Assembly (NCBI GenBank): GCA_021737615.1
Contig: JAIPDR010000009.1
Span: forward strand, 1-36,114
Length of the DNA: 36,114 nt
Direction of reading: 5' to 3'
From: Desulfohalobiaceae bacterium
GTDB lineage: Bacteria; Desulfobacterota; Desulfovibrionia; Desulfovibrionales; Desulfothermaceae
Of this stretch, positions 7,008 through 14,084 are shown in pieces (the first letter of the stretch is position 1; the number at the start of each line of letters is the position of its first letter). A program made the position numbers and the translations under genes. Below the pieces are notes generated by a model, which saw nothing but the letters and a program-made list of their open reading frames with translations, ran no database searches and was not told the DNA's origin.

Positions 7008-8567
7008 ATGCACAATTACTATTTTTCCCTGTATGTCTTGTCAAGCTTTGGTCTTTCCGCGAAAACCAAAACCCGTTTTTTTGAAGTGGACCCTTTTGAC
7101 CTCAAGGCAAGCCTGCAGGAGCAGGAGGTCGCCGTCCAAATCCCCCTGGATGAAAAGCTCTGCCCCGCACACAGTCTGAAGGTCTGTCCCCGGACCATAA
7201 CCGATTTCCAGCCAGACGGATTGATTCGCAGCAACAGTTACCTGCGCAGCCTGAAAGAGGCCCTGGATTATCTTCAGCAGGCCGGATCAGAAGGCATCGA
7301 CCCCTTGACCGTTTACAACAGGCTGATTGACTGGCCAGAGCTGAATCTTTCCATCAGTCCTCCGCAGACAGACAGCCGAATACAAGGCACAAATGCAGGC
7401 CGCCGTGAAGACCCGGGCATCGATGCCATTCTGAGTATGGTCGCCGGGACCGGGACTCAGAAAAGCGGTCCGGCACACTATTTTGAGACCTGGAGCGGGC
7501 ATATCCGGGACCTGTTGGCGGCGAATATAAAACACATCTTTGCAGACCCTTATTTCCGAAAGGTCGAGGCGGCCTGGAGAGGCCTCGACCTTCTTTCGAA
7601 ACGAGCCGGCAAAGCGGGAAACCTGAAAATCATCTGCCTGGACCTGGACCTGGATAATGCCCTGGAGATCTTGTCTGATCAGGCAAGCTTTCAAGGCCTC
7701 CACCCGCCCGGTTTGCTGCTTTTGGACCTGCCTCTGGACAATTCCGGCCTCAGCCTGCAAATCATGAAACAGCTGGGGCAAACCGCGGAAGCCCTGCTTT
7801 GTCCGGCTGCATTCTGGCTCACTGAAACATTCTTCTACCTCAACGACTGGGCTGAAATAAAAAAGCTGCAGTATATCCGGCATCATCTCGAGGATCAGGT
7901 CTATGCCAAATTCAACGGTCTTCGCAGGAGCGAAGCCGGCAACTGGCTGCTGGCCCTGTGCAATCCTTTCCTGGCCAGGGTCAGGTACAGCCCGGACTCC
8001 TGGAATCGGACCGTCAGTTTCAGGGAGCAGGAGGAACTCTGGCTCGGGCCGGTCTGGGCCCTGGGCGCCCTGATTGCCGAGAGTCTGGCCATTTCAGGTT
8101 TCCCCTCCAGATTCACCGACCATAGAAGCATAAAACTCGACAACCTCTCCTTGTCCGGCCTGGACAAGCCATTGGCCACCCAAGCCGCCTTTACCAGGGA
8201 CAGGGGCAGAGAGCTGGCCGAAGCCGGCCTCATCCCGCTTGAGACCCAACCGGGCCAAGACACGGCATTTCTTACACAGGAGCGGACCCTGTCCGGGGGA
8301 TCCTTTGCCCGGCAGTTGCTTCTGGCCTATGTGATCGGTTTTTTCCTGCATCTGAGAGACACTGCCGACCCGCTGGAGGTTTCCAAAGAAGAGGCAATCA
8401 AAAACAGATTTTCCGAGTTCTGGCGCCTATCAGAACAGGAGGCTCCCCGGGACCTGCAGCTCAGCCTGACCGCTGCGGGCGACGACCAGGTGCTTTACTG
8501 CAGCTTCACTCCCGGCCCGCAGGTCCTGCCCCGGGGAGAAGCCATAACCTTTGAGATCAGATGGTGA
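7008..8567 (+). CDS. T6SS contractile-sheath-like protein, TssB-TssC in one chain
   Basis: A 519-residue soluble protein. Near residues 58-95 it carries a TssB-like signature (RTITDFQPDGLIRSNSYL followed by a leucine-rich helix). From about 160 onward it carries TssC-like sequence: a helix ending in DPYFRKVEAAWRGLDLL that matches the TssC QFQKMESSWRSL region, a downstream GPVWALGALIAESLAISGF segment matching the TssC WGNxAFAxAxRL region, and a final beta-rich part. Known TssB and TssC form heterodimers that assemble the contractile sheath. Here both appear joined and strongly diverged, besides normal tssB and tssC genes at 25840-26328 and 24337-25824. It probably has an accessory role at the sheath, such as a cap, baseplate collar or decoy. 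It is transcribed opposite to the T6SS operon and converges on its last gene. Confidence 0.72.
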   Translation: MHNYYFSLYVLSSFGLSAKTKTRFFEVDPFDLKASLQEQEVAVQIPLDEKLCPAHSLKVCPRTITDFQPDGLIRSNSYLRSLKEALDYLQQAGSEGIDPLTVYNRLIDWPELNLSISPPQTDSRIQGTNAGRREDPGIDAILSMVAGTGTQKSGPAHYFETWSGHIRDLLAANIKHIFADPYFRKVEAAWRGLDLLSKRAGKAGNLKIICLDLDLDNALEILSDQASFQGLHPPGLLLLDLPLDNSGLSLQIMKQLGQTAEALLCPAAFWLTETFFYLNDWAEIKKLQYIRHHLEDQVYAKFNGLRRSEAGNWLLALCNPFLARVRYSPDSWNRTVSFREQEELWLGPVWALGALIAESLAISGFPSRFTDHRSIKLDNLSLSGLDKPLATQAAFTRDRGRELAEAGLIPLETQPGQDTAFLTQERTLSGGSFARQLLLAYVIGFFLHLRDTADPLEVSKEEAIKNRFSEFWRLSEQEAPRDLQLSLTAAGDDQVLYCSFTPGPQVLPRGEAITFEIRW

Positions 8568-8648
8568 GCCTGAGCAAAGAACAGATTCAGAGACCAGGAC
8601 TGTACTGAAACGAGGCCTTCGGGGTCGAATGGTAATCTGTTGTCCGGG

Positions 8649-8936
8649 TCATGATTTCTTCTGGCCCTGCTGCAGATTCTGATGAAGCTTGATCTGGGCC
8701 TCCTGCAGGGTCTTCTGCATGGTCTGCAGCAGTGTATAGGCATTGCCGATGCTCATGACGATCCGGTTGGAGACGGTGGCGTGTTCCGGCATGGAACGGT
8801 GCTGGTTGCCGAACTCGATGAGCACGTCGCCGGAGCCGACATAGACATTGAACACGTCCCGATAGACATAGTCCAGGTCCGGGGAGACATGGAACTGGAC
8901 AGCGTTGGTGTTTTGCTTTTCGTTTTCTTCTGACAT
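8649..8936 (-). CDS. DUF3467-like small protein, last gene of T6SS operon
   Basis: 95 residues. The segments DVFNVYVGSGDVLIEFGNQ and HATVSNRIVMSIGNAYTLLQTMQKTL match the DUF3467 pattern of a short beta-meander ending in DFG/EFG, then an arginine-led strand and a helix. The function of the family is not known to me. The ATG at 8936 has AAGGA seven bases upstream. It follows the DUF4150 gene by 27 bases on the same strand, so it is probably co-transcribed as the promoter-distal gene of the T6SS cluster. It could be an adaptor or chaperone for the PAAR-like protein; this is inference from position only. Confidence 0.72.
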   Translation of the reverse strand: MSEENEKQNTNAVQFHVSPDLDYVYRDVFNVYVGSGDVLIEFGNQHRSMPEHATVSNRIVMSIGNAYTLLQTMQKTLQEAQIKLHQNLQQGQKKS

Positions 8937-8963
8937 CGGCCATCCTTTTTCTGGCTGTAAGTA

Positions 8964-9368
8964 TCAGGCCAAATAAATGACCTTGAACTGTCCCGGAACG
9001 AGGGTCATTCCAGAGGGAGCGTTGATCCCGTTCTGTAAAGAATTGTCCAGCATTCGGGTGGCCGGGGTCGCGCCGGTGATCATCTTCATGCTGCACCGTG
9101 AGTTCCGGGTCGGTCCCATGATCGACTGCGAGACCAGCCCCATCAAGACGCCGGTAAAGTCGCCGAGACTGGTGGGGACGGTGGTGATTATGTTGTGCGA
9201 GGGCAAAAAGGTCAAGAGATGCCGGAAATTGGTCAAAAACGGGAAGGCCATGATCTTCATACCGAAATTCGGATAGGGGATCGGTGCCGGTACCCCCGCT
9301 GGAGTAGGCGTCTTGCAGGTATCAGGCATTGCGGAATCCATGCCCGGCATGGAACAGTTGGCAAACAT
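8964..9368 (-). CDS. DUF4150 PAAR-like spike-tip protein
   Basis: 134 residues, close to a bare DUF4150 domain. The N-terminal PDTCKTPTPAGVPAPIPYPN is the hallmark of this PAAR-like family, and the remainder has short beta-strand and turn segments with several cysteines (Cys5, Cys18, and a later one around residue 92). PAAR-like proteins cap the VgrG spike and often carry toxin domains, but here there is no C-terminal extension, so it is a structural tip or an adaptor for a separate effector. The start at 9368 is preceded by AAGGAGACCTCC. A 75-base gap separates it from the DUF3540 gene upstream in the operon. Confidence 0.87.
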   Translation of the reverse strand: MFANCSMPGMDSAMPDTCKTPTPAGVPAPIPYPNFGMKIMAFPFLTNFRHLLTFLPSHNIITTVPTSLGDFTGVLMGLVSQSIMGPTRNSRCSMKMITGATPATRMLDNSLQNGINAPSGMTLVPGQFKVIYLA

Positions 9369-9443
9369 GGAGGTCTCCTTGATCTATATTTTAAACAGTT
9401 ACATACTTAAGAAACGTCTCTGTCCAACACTTGATCCCACTGC

Positions 9444-10103
9444 TCAGGCCATGTAGATCTTCTCCCCGTCTATCTTGGTTTCCCTTTTGCTGACCATGAC
9501 CGTATGCCTGGAGTCCATGGAAAACAGACCCTCTGTGCGCCTCGTGAGCTGGCCGGCCTGGACCTGATCGTTATCCTCGGTATGCCTGATGTAGCCCTTG
9601 AACTTGTCGATGACCTGTCTGGCCATGGTATTCATCAGATTGCAGATCACCCGCACAGTCTTGAAGCTGGCCTGCAGTTCCCTGCCTTGTGCCGCCACCT
9701 GGTCAGAGGAAAAATAGGCCTGTTTGCTTTTATAGACCGCCTTTCGGGAAAAGGAGTTGATATTCTCCGCGCCCAGGGTCACGGATTCTTCGGCCAGGAT
9801 GTTCAGGTTCCCTTTCCCGGACACCAGGCTGGCGTCCGCGGGAAAGGACATCTGCAGGCTGCGGCCTTTGTTCCTCTCCAGGATACCCAGGATATACACG
9901 GTTTGCTCATTGTCCCGGCAGCAGATGACTTTGTCCTCCGGCTCCGGATCGATCAGACAGCTGAAGGCCTTCACGGCCTGCAGGGTTTGCCCGGAGAGGA
10001 GGATTTCTATGCTGTCCGCAAGGACAGAGAGGACAATCGCCTTCTGGATGGCGGAATCACTCGAATTGAAGATGGGAATGACTTTGGCAGCCTCAGGACT
10101 CAT
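9444..10103 (-). CDS. DUF3540 T6SS-associated protein
   Basis: 219 residues. The sequence matches the DUF3540 family, found beside DUF2169, pentapeptide and PAAR-like genes in T6SS loci. The middle is predicted beta-rich (NLNILAEESVTLGAENI and SRKAVYKSKQAYF, with alternating hydrophobics) and resembles VgrG-type beta-helix ends; the C terminus contains RRTEGLFSMDSRHTVMVSKRETKIDGEKIYMA. It probably adapts tip or cargo to VgrG. The start at 10103 was chosen because its ATG overlaps the stop of the upstream gene (ATGA) and GGGGGA precedes it; longer in-frame starts up to 10178 lack a ribosome site. Confidence 0.82.
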   Translation of the reverse strand: MSPEAAKVIPIFNSSDSAIQKAIVLSVLADSIEILLSGQTLQAVKAFSCLIDPEPEDKVICCRDNEQTVYILGILERNKGRSLQMSFPADASLVSGKGNLNILAEESVTLGAENINSFSRKAVYKSKQAYFSSDQVAAQGRELQASFKTVRVICNLMNTMARQVIDKFKGYIRHTEDNDQVQAGQLTRRTEGLFSMDSRHTVMVSKRETKIDGEKIYMA

Positions 10104-11152
10104 TGTTTCCCCCATTGTTCGGATTTTAGTCTTTTTTCGTTCGTTCCCCAGGCCAGGGCCCGGTTTGCTCCCTCCCATCTCGTATTCTCGTCGTCAGCTT
10201 CATGGAAATTGGTCAGATACAAACCGGCCCCGGAAAAATCGGTATTCTTCAGGACGGCATGAGAGAGGTCGGCGTAGGTCAGATCCGCTCCGGCAAAAGA
10301 GGTGCCTTCGGCTTCGACCCCTTCCATCTGGGCCTGGATCAGCCTGGCCGATGAGAAATCCGAGCCGGCCAGGCTCGCATACTGCAAGCTGGCCCTGGTC
10401 ATGTCCGCCTGGCGAAAGCTAGATCCAGTGAGCCTGGCTTCATAGAAATTGGCAAAGGCCAGTCCGGCCCCGTCAAAGATGGAGCCCTCCAGTTTACCCC
10501 ACATGAACCCGCTCTTGTCCAGCTTGACTTTGGTGAAATTGCAGCCCTTCAGCGTTGACTCGTGAAACTGACAGTGAGTCAGGTCCAGGCCGGAAAAATC
10601 GGTTCCGTCGAAGTTGGCCCCATGAAACATGGACAAATGGATGGACACTTTGTCCAGGATGTTGTTTTCGAAATCGCAGCCGTGGAAGAGGGTCTTGTGC
10701 AGGTCCGCCTTCGAGAAATCCGCCTTTTTGAGCGGACATCCGGAAAACATCGTCGTCTCCAGGGTCAAACCGGCCAACACAGCCCCCCCAAGATCGCAAT
10801 TGGCGAAGACACAATTTTTCAGGCTGGAGGCTGAAAAATCAACGGCCTGCATCCCGGACCCGACGAATTTGGCAGAATCGGTGCTTATCTCCCTGAAGTC
10901 GGTCTGCTTGAGAGCGCACTGCACAAAGTTGGCCTGCTCGATATCGGCCTGGAAGAACAGGGCCTTGTCAAAGAAACAGCTGGTAAAGGTAGCCTCCCGC
11001 AGGTTGGCCCCGCTGAAATCAGAGCCCTCGAAACAGACCTCACTGAATATCCCGCCTGAAAGGTCCGCCTCCCGGCAGTCCAGACCGGAAAAATCTTCCT
11101 GATAGAAGACCTCCCCGGCTTTGACCCTGCGGGACAGCTCGTCTCTGGTCAT
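10100..11152 (-). CDS. Pentapeptide-repeat protein in T6SS tip module
   Basis: 350 residues, of which about 17-325 are uninterrupted pentapeptide repeats (A[DN]Lxx type, for example SGANLREATF and FDGTDFSGLDL). This predicts a right-handed quadrilateral beta-helix. There is no signal peptide and no membrane segment. Its start codon overlaps the stop of the DUF2169-pentapeptide gene (TAATG), and its stop overlaps the DUF3540 start, so the three are translationally linked. Such proteins accompany DUF2169 in T6SS loci and are thought to be loading adaptors; direct effector or DNA-mimic roles known for other pentapeptide proteins are possible but unsupported here. Confidence 0.88.
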   Translation of the reverse strand: MTRDELSRRVKAGEVFYQEDFSGLDCREADLSGGIFSEVCFEGSDFSGANLREATFTSCFFDKALFFQADIEQANFVQCALKQTDFREISTDSAKFVGSGMQAVDFSASSLKNCVFANCDLGGAVLAGLTLETTMFSGCPLKKADFSKADLHKTLFHGCDFENNILDKVSIHLSMFHGANFDGTDFSGLDLTHCQFHESTLKGCNFTKVKLDKSGFMWGKLEGSIFDGAGLAFANFYEARLTGSSFRQADMTRASLQYASLAGSDFSSARLIQAQMEGVEAEGTSFAGADLTYADLSHAVLKNTDFSGAGLYLTNFHEADDENTRWEGANRALAWGTNEKRLKSEQWGKQ

Positions 11153-14073
11153 TATTCCGGCCTCCAGTTCTCGATAAGAGTCGCCTCGAGGTTGCTGCCG
11201 CTGAAATCGCTATCGGTAATGGTCGACCTGAGGAAATCGACCTGATATAGATTGGCCCCTTTCAGGGAAACATTCACCAGGCGGGCCTTGGCCAGAGAGC
11301 CCTGGGCAAGATCGATCCCCTCCAGTCCGGCCCCGGTCAAATCCGCCTTTCGAAACTGGGCGCATTTGGCTCTGGCCCGGGAGAAGTCGGCCCCGGAGAG
11401 ATCCGCGCTTTCCAAAAAGGCGTTTTCCAGATCCGCCTCCCTGAAGGCGGCATCTCGCATGACCATCCGCTGGAAATTCGACTTGCGCAGGACTGCCCGG
11501 CAAAAGCTCAACCCCTCCATGAGGCATTTTTCAGCCTCTGTTCCGGCAAAGCAGCTCTCGCAAAATTCCGCCCCGTCGAAACAGACCCGGGTTAAACATG
11601 TGTTGGCAAACAGACAGCGGTTCATGACTGCCCCGGAAAAGTCGGTATCCTCGATCCGGCTTTCCAGGAAAAAGGAGGTGGAAAGGTCGGTTCCGGCAAA
11701 ACAGGCGCCCCGGATGTCCGCCTGGATGAACCGGGTCCCAGGCATGGCGGCCCGGGTAAAATCGGCCTTATCGATACTGATGGACATGGTTTCCACATCC
11801 TCCAGAATCGCGCCCCTGAAGTCTGCCTCCCTGAAATCGCCTCTGGACAGGCGGGTACCTTTCAGGGACGCCCCGGAAAAGACGGTCTTTACAGCCGTCA
11901 CCCCTCCGATATTGGCCTCTTCCAGATCTGCTCCGGTCAGGTCGGCCGCGGAGAGGTCCGCCCTGGCCAGTATGGCCCGGGCAAGTTTGGCCTCTCGCAG
12001 ACTGGCCCCGTCGAAGTTCACCTGCTCCAGGAAGGCGCCGCTCAAATCGATCCCGTCCAGGTTCTGACCCGAGAGATCGATGCAGGCCCAGTCGCCGCCG
12101 GCCAGGGTATCTCCCCCGGCAAGAGCTTGTAAAAAACGCGCCCTGACCTCCTCCAGCGGCTCATTATGCGGGGATTCTCCCTCGTCCATGAAATGGGCGC
12201 TCAGCCTGTAGCCCTCCTTGAACCTCTCTTCGAGCTGGTAGAGGGGGTCCTCGATCTCATTGACGGCCGTGTCCAGCTGTTCGGCAACCTGCTGTTCCAG
12301 GTCCTGCAGACTCTGATCCTCGACTCCCATGGACTTAAGACCCTGGACGTGCTGCATGGTTTCGAGGAGATCGGGGGGCAGCTGCCTGGGGATCTTCTCC
12401 AGGATCTCCCCGGCCTTCAGCCTGGGAAGAGGCATCTTCTGCTGTTCACCCTTATCCAGCCGCTCCAGGGCATCGAGCTGCTCTTCCAGTTCTTTCAACT
12501 TGTCCTGGACCTGCTGGTCATCGCTCTGTGCCTCTTTGAAGCCGGCGATCTGTTCCTGGATCCGCTCCCTGGGCTCGGCCAGCTCTTTCTGAAGCCGGTC
12601 CCAGGCCTGATTTTCCTTCTCCCTGCCCATCTCTTCGGCCGCCCCGGCAATTTCCCCGATCCTGTCAAAGGGGAAATCCTTGAGATCGACCTTCCCCCCC
12701 CGGCCGGAGGTTATACCCGGCATGATTTCCTCCAGCTTCTGGGTGAAAACGTCAACCTCGGGATCGGATCCGGTTTCCGGCTTGTCCTTGACGATCTTCT
12801 GCAGATCGAATGTGTCCCCTCCTGTGACTGAGGCCTTGATATCGCCGGGTACATTCGCTTCTTTCATCTGCTCCTCGACATCCTGCAGGGCCTGATCGAC
12901 CTTGCCGTCGATCTCCTCCTGGGCCTGATCCGCCCTGGCCTGGATGTTTTGGGACAGGGGGCTCTCTTCCAGGCTGACCTCGCCTTTTTCCTGAAATATC
13001 TCCAAAGCGCATTTGGCACCAGTAGGGATCAGATCCTGGGTCTGAAAGTAGTTGGAAAAGGGGTTTTCGTTGCTCAAGCGCTTTTCAAGGGCGTTTTGAT
13101 AGTAGGCTTCAGAACGCGGCTCGTCCCTGCGGTCCTCATAGGCCAGCAGGACCTGGCCGACCTGCTCGGCTTCATCATCCCCGACCTCCATCACCCCCCG
13201 AAAGACCAGAAGGGCCAGCACCTTATCCGGGAAAAACCAGACCGTATCCAGATTCAACGGCAATTCCCCGAATCCAAAAGATCCATCATCCCTTTTCTGC
13301 CGGAGGAAGCAGCGGGCGTACAGCCCCGGCAGAGCCCCCTCTATCCTTTGCAGCTCGGGATGCATGTTAAAAACCGCAAAGGCCTCGTCACCCCGGAAGA
13401 AGCCGCTTATCCACTGATCCTCGGCTGTGTTTAAAAAGAAGCGCCAGTCGAAGTCCTCCGGGTGTCCCGGATAGTACTTCCACTTGTAGTCGTCGTCGTA
13501 GGTTCCCCGAAAACGCATCCGCTGCGGGCAGTCCAGGGGCAGCGGCCCTAAACCGGCCGGCTCCGGCGTATCCCTGGGCGAGGTGACCAGGCTCCCGGGG
13601 TCTTCAATGCAGGGAAGCTGTCCGTCTAAATAGCCGATGCCGTCCGGGTTTGGCTCATAGCCTTTTCCGCCGAAGGCCCGGAAGTAATCGAGCGGCAGAG
13701 AGTCGATCGGCTCCGGAGGGGTCGAGAGTCCCCTTTTTCCCCACCTTCGGGGTCCGAAGACGTACAGTGATTTCTCTCTTGCCCCGAGTCTGACTTTGAC
13801 CTCGCCTCCCCCGACTGCTTCTCCCTGGGGGGCAAAGTAGGTCCCGGTCAGCAGAAACTCCCCGCAGGGCTTGGGCATGCCCAGTTCGGGCGTGGGGTTG
13901 TCCCCCATGCTCTCAAAGGCGTCCTTCAGGAAATCGACGTCCAAGAGGGCTTCTCCGGTCTGAAGATCGACCCCCAGGGTCGCCGACACGGTAAAGAAGA
14001 AGCGCCGGTTCTGTTCCAGGACCCGGCTGTTGAATCCCACCTGCAGGGGACGGTAAGGCTGAACTATATGCAT
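11152..14073 (-). CDS. DUF2169 - coiled-coil - pentapeptide fusion, T6SS accessory
   Basis: 973 residues in three parts. About 1-335 is a DUF2169 domain, opening with PYRPLQVGFNSRVLEQNRRFFFTV and containing the conserved FRAFGGKGYEPNPDG and MRFRGTYDDDY-type segments. About 370-640 is highly charged, Glu/Gln-rich and probably a coiled coil. About 655-970 is a long run of pentapeptide repeats. DUF2169 proteins act as adaptors that load PAAR-linked effectors on VgrG. The gene is 11 bases downstream of vgrG and overlaps the second pentapeptide gene, consistent with a tip-loading module. The predicted ribosome site is a run of six Gs eight bases before ATG 14073. Confidence 0.9.
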   Translation of the reverse strand: MHIVQPYRPLQVGFNSRVLEQNRRFFFTVSATLGVDLQTGEALLDVDFLKDAFESMGDNPTPELGMPKPCGEFLLTGTYFAPQGEAVGGGEVKVRLGAREKSLYVFGPRRWGKRGLSTPPEPIDSLPLDYFRAFGGKGYEPNPDGIGYLDGQLPCIEDPGSLVTSPRDTPEPAGLGPLPLDCPQRMRFRGTYDDDYKWKYYPGHPEDFDWRFFLNTAEDQWISGFFRGDEAFAVFNMHPELQRIEGALPGLYARCFLRQKRDDGSFGFGELPLNLDTVWFFPDKVLALLVFRGVMEVGDDEAEQVGQVLLAYEDRRDEPRSEAYYQNALEKRLSNENPFSNYFQTQDLIPTGAKCALEIFQEKGEVSLEESPLSQNIQARADQAQEEIDGKVDQALQDVEEQMKEANVPGDIKASVTGGDTFDLQKIVKDKPETGSDPEVDVFTQKLEEIMPGITSGRGGKVDLKDFPFDRIGEIAGAAEEMGREKENQAWDRLQKELAEPRERIQEQIAGFKEAQSDDQQVQDKLKELEEQLDALERLDKGEQQKMPLPRLKAGEILEKIPRQLPPDLLETMQHVQGLKSMGVEDQSLQDLEQQVAEQLDTAVNEIEDPLYQLEERFKEGYRLSAHFMDEGESPHNEPLEEVRARFLQALAGGDTLAGGDWACIDLSGQNLDGIDLSGAFLEQVNFDGASLREAKLARAILARADLSAADLTGADLEEANIGGVTAVKTVFSGASLKGTRLSRGDFREADFRGAILEDVETMSISIDKADFTRAAMPGTRFIQADIRGACFAGTDLSTSFFLESRIEDTDFSGAVMNRCLFANTCLTRVCFDGAEFCESCFAGTEAEKCLMEGLSFCRAVLRKSNFQRMVMRDAAFREADLENAFLESADLSGADFSRARAKCAQFRKADLTGAGLEGIDLAQGSLAKARLVNVSLKGANLYQVDFLRSTITDSDFSGSNLEATLIENWRPE

Positions 14074-14084
14074 CGGATGCCCCC

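Noticed and set aside
8568-8648. Terminator between the sheath-like gene and the T6SS operon end
   Set aside because: Only an imperfect GC-rich pairing without a T-tract was found, so no terminator is called.
9504-10422. Plus-strand frames opposite the DUF3540 gene
   Set aside because: Antisense shadows; no ribosome site, and the minus-strand product matches a known family.
11252-12067. 271-codon plus-strand frame rich in Ser/Ala/Arg
   Set aside because: Antisense shadow of the pentapeptide region, whose regular codon pattern keeps the opposite frame open.
10150-12090. Periodic DNA pattern suggesting a repeat array
   Set aside because: The period is explained by pentapeptide coding (15-base units, diverged); there are no identical repeats with unique spacers, so it is not CRISPR.
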